NCBI RefSeq assembly: GCF_004564275.1
Contig: NZ_SPDV01000014.1
Coordinates: 62,001 to 126,000 of the forward strand
Length of the DNA stretch: 64,000 nucleotides
DNA from: Sphingomonas parva (ex Maeng et al. 2020)
Lineage (GTDB): Bacteria; Pseudomonadota; Alphaproteobacteria; Sphingomonadales; Sphingomonadaceae
Direction: 5' to 3'
The notes under the pieces are model-generated. The model was given only the letters and a program-made list of their open reading frames with translations, did not search any database and was not told the DNA's origin. Within the stretch, counting starts at the first letter, position 1. Each line of letters opens with the position of its first letter. The position numbers were made by a program, and so were the translations under genes. Below are positions 1-8,173 of this stretch, piece after piece.

Positions 1-49
1 AGTGGCCAAACGCGCCCTTGCCAACTCCGCCCCATGACCCTATTTCGGC

Positions 50-75
50 GTTCCATTGTATTAACACGTTGGAAC
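50..75. promoter_or_regulatory. TTAA-centred palindrome, putative operator of the his operon
   Basis: A 26-bp imperfect palindrome centred on TTAA (61-64). The outer arms GTTCCA (50-55) and TGGAAC (70-75) match perfectly, and 10 of 13 base pairs are symmetric overall. The right arm covers the GGAA that serves as ribosome binding site for the start at 79. TrpR operators are also palindromes with a TTAA centre, and the first gene encodes a TrpR-fold protein, so autoregulation of the his operon is a reasonable inference. Not tested. Confidence 0.5.
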
Positions 76-78
76 AAG

Positions 79-411
79 ATGGACGCTCCCGCCCCTCGCC
101 CAATCGATGTGACACGTGACGCACAGGCGCTTACCGACGACCTCTGCGCGGCGCTGCTCACCCCGCGCAACCGCGAGGAAATGGCGCGGCTGCTCACCGA
201 TCTGTGCACGCCGTCGGAGATCAGGACGTTGGCCGAGCGCTGGCACGTCGCACGGCTGCTCGACGGCTCCGACCTCTCCTATCGCGACATTCACGAGGCA
301 ACCGGGGTGAGCACGACAACCATCGTGCGCGTCGCCCGTTTCCTGCGCCAGGAGCCGAACCAGGGCTACCGCCGCGCCATCGATATGCTTGGAACCGAAA
401 ATGCTCGTTGA
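79..411 (+). CDS. TrpR-like YerC/YecD family regulator
   Basis: A 110-residue protein of the TrpR-like YerC/YecD family, a small DNA-binding helix-turn-helix fold. The typical LCTPSEI-R-LAERW block lies near residues 46-58, followed by the recognition-helix region with TGVSTTTIVRV near 80-90. The ATG at 79 is preferred over the upstream ATG at 34 because a GGAA sits just ahead of it and the family homology begins here. The gene overlaps hisG by 11 nt, so the two are co-transcribed. TrpR-family proteins placed ahead of hisG are thought to control histidine biosynthesis; a role as histidine-responsive repressor is inferred from position and from the palindrome over its own start. Confidence 0.82.
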   Translation: MDAPAPRPIDVTRDAQALTDDLCAALLTPRNREEMARLLTDLCTPSEIRTLAERWHVARLLDGSDLSYRDIHEATGVSTTTIVRVARFLRQEPNQGYRRAIDMLGTENAR

Positions 412-1291
412 CGAGACCCGCCTGCACATCGCCATCCAGAAGTCGGGCCGCCTCTCCGACTACAGCCGCGGCCTGCTCCGCGATGCGGGCCTGCGCATCC
501 AGAACGGCAAGAACGATCTCACCGCCCGGGTGGACAATGTCCCCGCCGACCTGATGTTCGTGCGGGACGACGACATTCCGACCTTCGTCAGCGACGGCGT
601 TTGCGAGTTCGGGATCGTCGGCGAGAACGTGCTTCGTGAATTCACCCTCGGCGAGGCCGAGCCGCGGATCGAGATCGTCGCCCAGCTCGGCTTCGGTCGC
701 TGCGCGCTCAAGATCGCGGCGCCCGAGAATGCGATCTACGAAGGTCCGCAGTCGCTGCAGGGCGGTCGGATCGCGACCTCCTATCCCTGTATCGTCCAGC
801 GCTTCCTGGACGACAATCGCATCCAGGCGACGGTGGTGAAGATGAACGGCGCCGTCGAGCTCGCGCCGCGCCTGCAGATCGCCGGCTTCATCTGCGATCT
901 CGTCTCGACCGGCGCAACGCTCGAGGCGAACGGCCTGAGGGCGGTGGAGACGGTGTTCGAGAGCGAGGCAGTGCTGATCCGCACGAGGAAGCCGATGGCG
1001 CCGGCGAAGATCGATCAGGGCGGCAAGCTGATGAGCCGCATCGAAGGCGTGCTCGCCACCAAGGAATCGAAATACATCATGCTCAATGCGCCGAGCGAGG
1101 CGCTGCGCGAGATCACCGCGATCCTGCCCGGCGCCGAGGCGCCGACCATCCTGCCGCTGCACCAGCGTCCGGGTCATTTCGCCGTCCATGCCGTCTGTCA
1201 GGAATCGGTCTTCTGGGAGACCCTCCAGAAGCTGAAGGACGCCGGCGCGTCCGCGATCCTCGTCCTCCCGATCGAAAAGATGATGCTGTGA
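401..1291 (+). CDS. hisG: ATP phosphoribosyltransferase, long form (HisG)
   Basis: Catalyses the first step of histidine synthesis, joining ATP and PRPP to give phosphoribosyl-ATP. At 296 residues it is the long form, with two periplasmic-binding-like catalytic lobes (IAIQKSGRLS at the start, the PRPP loop CDLVSTGATLEANG in the middle) and a C-terminal allosteric domain ending in VLPIEKMML. The long form is feedback-inhibited by histidine and needs no HisZ. Start 401 is preferred over 389 because it gives the normal family N terminus. The stop overlaps the GTG of the next gene by four bases (GTGA). The protein strongly resembles enterobacterial-type HisG. Confidence 0.95.
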   Translation: MLVDETRLHIAIQKSGRLSDYSRGLLRDAGLRIQNGKNDLTARVDNVPADLMFVRDDDIPTFVSDGVCEFGIVGENVLREFTLGEAEPRIEIVAQLGFGRCALKIAAPENAIYEGPQSLQGGRIATSYPCIVQRFLDDNRIQATVVKMNGAVELAPRLQIAGFICDLVSTGATLEANGLRAVETVFESEAVLIRTRKPMAPAKIDQGGKLMSRIEGVLATKESKYIMLNAPSEALREITAILPGAEAPTILPLHQRPGHFAVHAVCQESVFWETLQKLKDAGASAILVLPIEKMML

Positions 1292-4281
1292 AATTTCTCG
1301 ACTGGACCAGTCTCGACGCCGACGCCCGCAAGACGGCTCTCGCGCGCCCCGAGCAGCGCAGCGATCCCGCGCTGCAGGCGGCGGTACGCGCGATCGTCGA
1401 CGATGTTCGCACCGGCGGCTGGGACGCGCTCGTCGCCCAGGCAACGCGGCTCGACGGCGAGGCGCCGCGGCGCGTGCCCGTGGCGCCGATCGCCGCCGAG
1501 GCGCGCCGCAGCCTCGCACCCGAGCAGACCCAGGCAATCGCCCTCGCCGTCCGCAACGTCGAGGCCTTCCACCGGGGCAGCCTCCCTGCCGAGCATGAGG
1601 TGGAGACCGTCCCCGGCCTCAGCGTTCGCAAGGTCTGGCGATCGATCGATCGGGTCGGCCTCTACATTCCGGGCGGCAAGACCCCGCTCTTCTCGACCCT
1701 GCTGATGCTGGCGCTGCCTGCGAAAGCGGCGGGGGTGCGCGAGATCGTCGCGGTCACGCCGCCTCGCCCGGAAGGCGGGCTCGATCCGGTGATCGCGCTC
1801 GCCGCCGAGCTCTGCGGCATCGACGCCCTTTGGACCGTGGGCGGCGCCCAGGCGATCGCCGCTCTCGCCTTCGGCGCCGGCGACATCCCTGCCGTCGCGA
1901 AGATCTGCGGACCCGGCAATGCCTGGGTCGCGGAGGCCAAGAATTACGTCGCGTCGCTCCCGGGTGGAGTCGCGATCGACATGCCCGCCGGACCGAGCGA
2001 GCTGATGGTGATCGCCGACGAGACCGCCGACGTCGGCCTCGTCGCCGCCGACCTGCTCAGCCAGGCGGAGCATGATCCCTCGGCGCAGGTTCTTCTGGCG
2101 ACCCCGTCGCAGGACCTGATCGGCCGGATCGAGCGGGAGCTCCAGGGCCGCGCCGCCGCGCTGCCGCGCGCAACCATCGCCCAGGCGTCGCTTGCTCATG
2201 CGCGCATCCTGCGCACGGCCGATCTCGGCGAGGCGGCGGAGGTCGCCAACCTCTACGCGCCCGAGCATCTCTCGCTGGCCGTCGCCGAGCCCGCAGCCCT
2301 GGTCGGAGCGATCCGCAACGCCGGCGCCGTCTTCGCCGGGCCGCTCGCGGCCGAGACGTTCGGCGATTATCTCGCCGGCTCGAGCCACGTCCTCCCCACC
2401 GACGGCGCCGCTCGCGCCTGGAGCGGCGTCTCCGTCTACACATTCCTCAAGGCGATGAGCGTCCAGACCGTGACGCCGGAAGCAGCCGCCCGGATCGCGG
2501 CGCCGGCCGCGGCGCTGGCCCGGCTCGAGGGGCTCGAGGCACACGCACGCGCGGCGGACGCTCGGCTGGGCGCGGGCACTACGCCGCCCACGCGTCTGCC
2601 GGAGGGCCGAGGCGTTGGTTCCGGTCTTGCGGCCCGTCTCGCACGTCCGGAGATCCTCGCCCTCCCCGCCTTCGACATCGCGGCCGCAGCGAATGACGCA
2701 TTCGGGCCCGACGCGATCAAGCTGGATGCCAACGAAAATCCCTATGGGCCGCTCAGCGAGGGCGCGCTCGCCAAGGGACTCAACCGCTACCCCGAGCCGC
2801 AGCCGATGCGGCTCAAGCAGGCGATGGCGGCGCTGTACGGCGTCGGTCCCGAGAATCTGATCGTCACGCGCGGCGCCGACGATGCGATCGACATCCTGGT
2901 CCGCACCTTCTGCCGCGGACCCGAGGATGCGATCTCGATCTGCACGCCCACTTTCTCGGCCTATGCGCATTTCGCGCAGCTGCAGGGCGCGCGCGTGATC
3001 GACGCGAAGCTCGACGCCAATTTCGACTTCGATGCCGACGCTTTCATCGAGACCGTGCGGGGTGAGCGGTCGCTCAAGCTCGCTTTCCTCTGCTCGCCGA
3101 ACAACCCGACCGGCAATCCCGTCGATCCGGCCGACGTCCTTCGGGTCGCCGACGCGCTGCCGGAGACGATGATCGTCCTCGACGAGGCCTATCTCGAATT
3201 CTCGGAGACGCCGAGCCTGGCCGAGGAAGCGACGCGGCGGCCGAATTTGGTAGTGCTGAAGACGCTGTCCAAGGCCTATGGTCTCGCCGGCGCCCGGGTC
3301 GGCGCCCTGCTCGGCCCGGGCGAGACGATCGCCATCGCCGCCCGGGCGCTGCCGCCTTACCCTTTGCCGACCCTGTCGATCGAGGCCGCGCTCGCCGCTC
3401 TCGCCCCGTCCCGCCGTCCGATTCATCTCGAGCGCATCGCCCGGATCAAGGCCGATCGCGAGCGGCTCGCCGGCCTGTTCGCCGGATCGCCGATCGTTGA
3501 GACGGTGCGCAGCGGCGGCGGCAACTTCCTGTTCCTCGAGGTCGACGATCCGGCCGGCCTCGCCAGGAAGCTGAACGGGCTCGGCATCCGCGTCCGCTTC
3601 CGCCCCAACGCCGCGCCGGGCGGCGTCCGCCTGACGATCGGCACCGACGCCGAGAACGAAGCGGCGCTCGCCGCGTTCGGAGTCACGTCCAGCGACGCGC
3701 CCGCTCGCCGCGCCGAGGTCGTGCGCGACACCAAGGAGACGAAGATCGCGGTCGCGGTCGATCTCGATCGTTCGGCTCCGCGGCAGATCGAGACGGGGAT
3801 CCCATTCTACGACCACATGCTCGATCAGGTCGCCGCCCACGCCGGCTTCAGCCTCGTCCTCTCCTGCGACGGAGATCTCGACATCGACGGCCACCACAGC
3901 ATCGAGGATTGCGCGATCGCCTTCGGCACGGCGCTGTCGCGCGCGCTGGCCGACCGGCGCGGCATTGGTCGCTTCGGCTTCTCGCTGCCGATGGACGAGA
4001 CCGAGGCGCACGTGCTGATCGACCTCTCGGGGCGGCCCTACACGGTGTTCGAGGGAGAGTTCGAGGCCAGCCACATCGGCGCCTATCCGACCGAGATGAC
4101 GCGCCACGTCTTCCGCTCGCTCGCCGACAGCCTCGGCGCGGCGATCCACGTCCGGGTCGAGGGCGAGAACGACCATCACAAGACCGAGGCATGCTTCAAG
4201 GCGTTCGGCCGTGCGCTTCGCCAGGCCGTCGCCCGCGAAGGCGATCGCGACGCGATGCCCAGCACCAAGGGGGTCCTGTGA
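1288..4281 (+). CDS. hisD-hisC-hisB: Trifunctional fusion: histidinol dehydrogenase - histidinol-phosphate aminotransferase - imidazoleglycerol-phosphate dehydratase (HisD-HisC-HisB)
   Basis: One open frame of 997 codons carries three complete enzymes. Residues 1 to about 430 are HisD, with zinc ligands and catalytic residues in SQAEHDPSAQ (near 257), APEHLSL (near 325), GDYLAG, and the closing EGLEAH. Residues about 450-805 are HisC (LDANENPYG near 479, CSPNNPTG, DEAYLEF, PLP lysine K662 in LSKAYG). Residues about 810-997 are HisB without a phosphatase domain (DHMLDQ near 842, DGHHSIED, DHHKTEA near 962). No ATG, GTG or TTG lies in frame in the linker before HisC, and none at a plausible place before HisB, so separate translation is unlikely. 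The start is GTG, overlapping hisG; the end overlaps hisH (GTGA). Each half keeps its key residues, so all three activities are expected. Confidence 0.93.
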   Translation: MKFLDWTSLDADARKTALARPEQRSDPALQAAVRAIVDDVRTGGWDALVAQATRLDGEAPRRVPVAPIAAEARRSLAPEQTQAIALAVRNVEAFHRGSLPAEHEVETVPGLSVRKVWRSIDRVGLYIPGGKTPLFSTLLMLALPAKAAGVREIVAVTPPRPEGGLDPVIALAAELCGIDALWTVGGAQAIAALAFGAGDIPAVAKICGPGNAWVAEAKNYVASLPGGVAIDMPAGPSELMVIADETADVGLVAADLLSQAEHDPSAQVLLATPSQDLIGRIERELQGRAAALPRATIAQASLAHARILRTADLGEAAEVANLYAPEHLSLAVAEPAALVGAIRNAGAVFAGPLAAETFGDYLAGSSHVLPTDGAARAWSGVSVYTFLKAMSVQTVTPEAAARIAAPAAALARLEGLEAHARAADARLGAGTTPPTRLPEGRGVGSGLAARLARPEILALPAFDIAAAANDAFGPDAIKLDANENPYGPLSEGALAKGLNRYPEPQPMRLKQAMAALYGVGPENLIVTRGADDAIDILVRTFCRGPEDAISICTPTFSAYAHFAQLQGARVIDAKLDANFDFDADAFIETVRGERSLKLAFLCSPNNPTGNPVDPADVLRVADALPETMIVLDEAYLEFSETPSLAEEATRRPNLVVLKTLSKAYGLAGARVGALLGPGETIAIAARALPPYPLPTLSIEAALAALAPSRRPIHLERIARIKADRERLAGLFAGSPIVETVRSGGGNFLFLEVDDPAGLARKLNGLGIRVRFRPNAAPGGVRLTIGTDAENEAALAAFGVTSSDAPARRAEVVRDTKETKIAVAVDLDRSAPRQIETGIPFYDHMLDQVAAHAGFSLVLSCDGDLDIDGHHSIEDCAIAFGTALSRALADRRGIGRFGFSLPMDETEAHVLIDLSGRPYTVFEGEFEASHIGAYPTEMTRHVFRSLADSLGAAIHVRVEGENDHHKTEACFKAFGRALRQAVAREGDRDAMPSTKGVL

Positions 4282-4859
4282 ACCTCGTCATCGTCGACGT
4301 CGGCTGCGGCAACATCGGCTCGGTGGGAATCGCCTTCGAGCGCTTCGGACTCTCGCCCCGGATCACCGGCGATGGCGAGGCGATTTCGACGGCCGACAAG
4401 GTCATCCTCCCCGGAGTGGGCGCGGCCGGCTATGCGATGGGCGAGATCGCCAGGCGCGGCCTGGCGCCGGTCCTCCGTGCCCTGCGCCAGCCGGTGCTCG
4501 GCATCTGCCTCGGCATGCAGATCCTGTTCGAGCATAGCGAGGAGGAGGACACCGCCTGCCTCGGCATCATTCCGGGCGCGGTGCGCAGGCTCGATCCCGC
4601 CCCGGGGCGGCCGGTGCCGCACATGGGCTGGAGCCGGCTTCAGGTGCGGGACGAGGAGATCGGCCTCCGCTCCGGAGACTATGTCTATTTCGCCCACAGT
4701 TTCGCCTGTGACGAGGGCGCGGCGACGGTCGCCAGCGCCGATTACGGCCGCGAGATTCCGGCCGCCGTCCGCGCGGGCAATTTCCTCGGCGCCCAGTTCC
4801 ACCCCGAGCGCTCCGGCGAGGCCGGCGCGCGCTTCCTCGAAAGCTTCCTCGACGCATGA
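4278..4859 (+). CDS. hisH: Imidazole glycerol phosphate synthase, glutaminase subunit (HisH)
   Basis: A class I glutamine amidotransferase of 193 residues that supplies ammonia to HisF. The nucleophile elbow GICLGMQ (cysteine near residue 77) and the C-terminal triad region QFHPERSG are intact. Translation starts at a GTG that shares four bases with the stop of the HisD-HisC-HisB gene, and the stop overlaps the hisA ATG (ATGA), so the genes are translationally coupled. It acts in the cytoplasm as a complex with HisF, encoded one gene downstream. Confidence 0.95.
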   Translation: MNLVIVDVGCGNIGSVGIAFERFGLSPRITGDGEAISTADKVILPGVGAAGYAMGEIARRGLAPVLRALRQPVLGICLGMQILFEHSEEEDTACLGIIPGAVRRLDPAPGRPVPHMGWSRLQVRDEEIGLRSGDYVYFAHSFACDEGAATVASADYGREIPAAVRAGNFLGAQFHPERSGEAGARFLESFLDA

Positions 4860-5575
4860 TCCTCTACCCCGCCATGGACCTGATGGGCGGCAAGGTCGTC
4901 CGGCTCGCTCAGGGCCGCTTCGACGACGCCACCACCTACCCGGCCGATCCGATCGAGGCGCTGGCCCGCTTTGCTGCGGCGGGCGCGACCTGGGCGCACA
5001 TCGTCGATCTCGACGGAGCGCGCGCCGGCACGCCCGTCCAGCACGATCTCCTCGCCGCGCTCGCCGAGACGGCGCCGCTCCGCCTGCAGGTCGCCGGCGG
5101 CTTCCGCACCCGCGAGCAGATCGCGCGGATGTTTGAGGCGGGCGTGGGCCGGGTCGTGATCGGCAGCCTCGCCGTCAAGCAGCCCGATCTGGTTCGTGGA
5201 TTCCTGGACGAGTTCGGCGGCGACCGCATCACGCTTTCGCTCGACGTCCGGATCGTCGAGGGTACGCCGTTCGTCGCCACCGCGGGCTGGACTGAGGACA
5301 GCGGCCGCTCGCTGTGGGACGTCGCCGCACTCTATCCCGACGCGCGCCACCTGCTCCTCACTGACATCGGGCGCGACGGCATGCTCGCAGGGCCCAATTT
5401 CGAAGTGCTCGAGGAGGCAGGTGCGCGGCTGCCGCATCTGGCGATCCAGGCATCGGGCGGAGTCTCCTCGCTCGACGACCTGGAGCGCCTCACCACCGAC
5501 GGCGCGATCATCGGCAAGGCGCTCTGGGAGGGCCGCATCCGGCTCGAGGAGGCGGTCGCCCTTGCCCGCGCGTAG
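4856..5575 (+). CDS. hisA: Phosphoribosylformimino-AICAR phosphate isomerase (HisA)
   Basis: A 239-residue TIM-barrel isomerase that converts ProFAR to PRFAR, the fourth step of the pathway. The first-strand motif MILYPAMDLMGGKVVRL and the C-terminal half motif LTDIGRDGM carry the two catalytic aspartates expected for the family. Length is normal. The ATG overlaps the hisH stop by four bases, and the end overlaps the TTG start of hisF by 14 bases. Confidence 0.95.
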   Translation: MILYPAMDLMGGKVVRLAQGRFDDATTYPADPIEALARFAAAGATWAHIVDLDGARAGTPVQHDLLAALAETAPLRLQVAGGFRTREQIARMFEAGVGRVVIGSLAVKQPDLVRGFLDEFGGDRITLSLDVRIVEGTPFVATAGWTEDSGRSLWDVAALYPDARHLLLTDIGRDGMLAGPNFEVLEEAGARLPHLAIQASGGVSSLDDLERLTTDGAIIGKALWEGRIRLEEAVALARA

Positions 5576-6329
5576 GATCATCCCCTGCCTCGACGTCAAG
5601 GACGGACGGGTGGTCAAGGGCATCCAGTTCCGCGACCATCGCGACGTCGGCGACATCGTCGAGAGCGCGATGCGCTACCGCGAAGAAGGCGCGGACGAGC
5701 TCGTCTTCTACGATATCGCGGCCAGTGCGGAGCGGCGCAGCCTCGATCCCGAGTGGGTGCGGCGGATCGCCCGGGTGATCGACATTCCGTTTGCCGTCGC
5801 CGGCGGGGTGCGGACCCGCGACCAGGCGGCCGCATGCCTCGACGCGGGCGCCGACAAGGTCTCGATCAACTCGCCGGCGCTCGAGCGCCCCGCCCTGATC
5901 GAGGAGCTCGCCCGCGATTTCGGCAGCCAGTGCGTCGTGCTCGGGGTCGACAGCTTCGAGGCCGACGGAGACTATTGGGTGAAGCAATATACGGGATCGC
6001 CCGACGCCACGCGAGACACCGGCCGTCGCACCCTCGACTGGGTCAAGGAAGCCACGGATCGCGGCGTCGGCGAGGTGGTGCTCAACTGCATGCGCCGCGA
6101 CGGGGTGCGCACCGGCTACGATCTCGCCCATACCAGGGCCGTCGTCCAAACCGCGAGCGTGCCCGTGATCGCCTCGGGCGGCGCAGGTGCACCCGAGCAT
6201 TTCCGCGACGCCTTCGTCGAAGCCGGTGCGAGCGGCGCCCTGGCCGCGACCGTCTTCCACGATCGCCTCATCCCCATTCCCGATCTCAAGGAGTATCTCG
6301 CCGCATGCGGGATCGAAATGCGCCGCTGA
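5562..6329 (+). CDS. hisF: Imidazole glycerol phosphate synthase, cyclase subunit (HisF)
   Basis: A 255-residue TIM barrel that uses PRFAR plus ammonia from HisH to make imidazole glycerol phosphate and AICAR. It begins LPARRIIPCLDVKDG, where the aspartate of CLDV is catalytic, and the second catalytic aspartate lies in VLGVDSF. The only sensible initiator is a TTG at 5562, inside the end of hisA; no ATG or GTG precedes the conserved N terminus in this frame. The TTG may reduce translation or rely on coupling from hisA. The end overlaps hisIE by 25 bases. Confidence 0.93.
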   Translation: MPARRIIPCLDVKDGRVVKGIQFRDHRDVGDIVESAMRYREEGADELVFYDIAASAERRSLDPEWVRRIARVIDIPFAVAGGVRTRDQAAACLDAGADKVSINSPALERPALIEELARDFGSQCVVLGVDSFEADGDYWVKQYTGSPDATRDTGRRTLDWVKEATDRGVGEVVLNCMRRDGVRTGYDLAHTRAVVQTASVPVIASGGAGAPEHFRDAFVEAGASGALAATVFHDRLIPIPDLKEYLAACGIEMRR

Positions 6330-6940
6330 CCGAGGCGGATGCCTCCTCCCTCGCCTGGGACAAGATGGACGGCCTGCTGCCGGCCGCGGTGCAGGATGCC
6401 GCGACCGGGCGGCTGCTGATGCTCGGCTACATGGACCGGGATGCGCTCGCCGCAACCCTCTCCTCCGGCTTCGCCACCTTCTACAGCCGCTCGAAAGGCC
6501 GGCTGTGGATGAAGGGCGAGACCAGCGGCAACCGGCTGGCCGTGCGCTCGGTCCACGAGGATTGCGACGGAGACGCCCTGCTCGTGCGCGCGGCGCCGGA
6601 AGGTCCCACCTGCCATCTCGGCACGACCAGCTGCTTCGGCGGCGACGAGAACGGCCCAGCCTGGCTCGCCGAGCTCGCCGCAATCGTGCGGGATCGGGCC
6701 GCCTCGGGCGACGAGACCAGCTACACCCGCCGGCTGCTCGCCGAAGGGCCGGCGAAGATCGCCCAGAAGGTCGGCGAGGAAGGGGTCGAGGTCGCGCTCG
6801 CCGGGGTGACTCGCGACGCTGCCGGGTGCGTCGAGGAGACGGCGGATCTCCTCTATCACCTGACTGTTCTGATGGAGGCGCGCGGCTATGGCTGGGAGGA
6901 CGTAATCGCCGTGCTCAAGCGGCGGCATCAAGCCGGCTGA
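6305..6940 (+). CDS. hisI: Bifunctional phosphoribosyl-AMP cyclohydrolase / phosphoribosyl-ATP pyrophosphatase (HisIE)
   Basis: A 211-residue two-domain protein for the second and third steps of the pathway. The N-terminal HisI domain has YSRSKGRLWMKGETSGN and the metal-binding blocks HEDCDGDALL and TCHLGTTSCF. The C-terminal HisE domain is an all-helical MazG-like fold with KVGEEGVEVALA and the distal ETADLLYHL. The ATG lies inside the end of hisF. As the last gene of the operon it is followed within 36 bases by a strong hairpin. Confidence 0.95.
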   Translation: MRDRNAPLTEADASSLAWDKMDGLLPAAVQDAATGRLLMLGYMDRDALAATLSSGFATFYSRSKGRLWMKGETSGNRLAVRSVHEDCDGDALLVRAAPEGPTCHLGTTSCFGGDENGPAWLAELAAIVRDRAASGDETSYTRRLLAEGPAKIAQKVGEEGVEVALAGVTRDAAGCVEETADLLYHLTVLMEARGYGWEDVIAVLKRRHQAG

Positions 6941-6975
6941 GCTGCGGCGGCATCCCGCGGTCGAGGGCCGAGTTT

Positions 6976-7006
6976 CGGTTCGTCCGGCCGAAAACAGGAC
7001 GAACCG
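6976..7006 (+). terminator. 10-bp hairpin after the his operon
   Basis: A perfect inverted repeat, CGGTTCGTCC (6976-6985) and GGACGAACCG (6997-7006), separated by 11 nt, lies 36 bases after the hisIE stop. No run of T follows, so it is not a textbook intrinsic terminator; it could stabilise the mRNA end, act with Rho, or be an operator for the gene at 7129. Confidence 0.45.
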
Positions 7007-7128
7007 TGAATCCCGCGCGACCGGCAGCGGATCCTGGCAGCGTCCTGCAAGGAAGAGGCATGTAAGCTGCTCTACATTGGAGTGTGGCGCACCGGATCCT
7101 GGTGCGCAGGTCTGATCGGAGCGTGCGA

Positions 7129-8028
7129 ATGCGGTTCTCTTGGTTGCTTCTCCCCTTTGCGGCCCTGCTGGCGCAGCCGGCCGTCGGCCAGGTCTCGCCG
7201 AAGCTGCAGGTGCTCGAGCAGCGGCTCGGCTCGATGGCGAGCGAGAATCCGGGAGAGTTCGGCATCGCCGCGATGGATCTGTCCACCGGCCGCACCGTCA
7301 GCTTCAACGGCAACGAGCCGTTCCCGATGGCGAGCACGATGAAGATCGCCGTCGCCGCCGCCTATCTCACCGATGTCGACGCCGGCCGCCGGACCCTCGA
7401 CGATCCGATTGCCGGCACGACCGCCCGCGCGCTGATGGACGCGATGATCACGCGCAGCGACAATCGCGCGACCGACCTGCTGATCGGCGCGCTGGGCGGG
7501 CCGGCCTCGGTCGACCAGTGGCTGCGCGGCCACGGCCTGACCGGGATCCGGGTCGACCGGACCATCGCCCAGTTGCTCAGCGCGCGCCGCGACCTGCGCG
7601 ACGTGCGGGATTCGAGCACGCCGACGGCGATGCTCGGCCTGCTTCGCCTGCTCGACAGCGGCACCGCGCTGACTCCGCAGAGCCGCTCGATCCTGCTCGA
7701 CATGATGCGGCGCTGCCGCACCGGCTCCAACCGCATCCGCGGCATCCTTCCGCCGGGCGCCACGGTCGAGCACAAGACCGGTACGCTCAGCGGATATACC
7801 GGCGATGTCGGCTTCCTCACCACGCCGACCGGCCGCCGGATCGCCGTCGCCTTCTTCGCTCGCGGCGGCGAGAACCGCCCGGCGGTGATCGCGACCGCCG
7901 CGCGCATGATCTACGACGCGTTCGGCGCCGAGCAGAGCGCGGATGCCGCCGCCTCGATCGCCGAGGCCCAGGCGAGCCTCGCGCCAGCCCCCGTGCCGTC
8001 GCAGCGTACCCCCGCCTTCGCCCATTGA
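7129..8028 (+). CDS. Exported class A beta-lactamase-like serine hydrolase lacking Glu166
   Basis: A 299-residue penicillin-binding/serine-lactamase fold protein with a Sec signal peptide (MRFSWLLLPFAALLAQ, cut near QPAVGQ). The catalytic motifs STMK (SxxK), SDN and HKTGT are all present. In class A enzymes the deacylating glutamate lies 36 residues after the serine of SDN; here that position is isoleucine (VDRTIAQ), so a normal lactamase mechanism is doubtful. It may be a weak or non-classical hydrolase, or a peptidoglycan-related DD-peptidase-like protein. The start at 7129 is chosen over 7084 because it begins the signal peptide. Confidence 0.8.
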   Translation: MRFSWLLLPFAALLAQPAVGQVSPKLQVLEQRLGSMASENPGEFGIAAMDLSTGRTVSFNGNEPFPMASTMKIAVAAAYLTDVDAGRRTLDDPIAGTTARALMDAMITRSDNRATDLLIGALGGPASVDQWLRGHGLTGIRVDRTIAQLLSARRDLRDVRDSSTPTAMLGLLRLLDSGTALTPQSRSILLDMMRRCRTGSNRIRGILPPGATVEHKTGTLSGYTGDVGFLTTPTGRRIAVAFFARGGENRPAVIATAARMIYDAFGAEQSADAAASIAEAQASLAPAPVPSQRTPAFAH

Positions 8029-8173
8029 GACGGCTGCCGGCGATAGCCTTCCCCTGATCCGGCCTGACACGGCGCGCACCGCCGGCTGAGGCGGCGACGT
8101 TGCAGTGCGCAGCGTTTCGCGGGATGATGCGGCGGACCGCCGCCACGGTAGGCCGGCGCAGGGGGCGCGCGCG

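Noticed and set aside
1198-4179. 993-codon minus-strand frame opposite the his genes
   Set aside because: High-GC shadow frame with no homology; the plus strand carries overlapping, well-conserved enzymes.
7060-7077. ATGTA-N8-TACAT repeat ahead of the lactamase-like gene
   Set aside because: Recalls BlaI half-sites but is only 5 bp per arm and no BlaI/BlaR gene is present.
8130-8144. GCGGCGG-A-CCGCCGC palindrome before the PEP-synthase-like gene
   Set aside because: Such GC runs arise by chance at this base composition; no T run or role visible.
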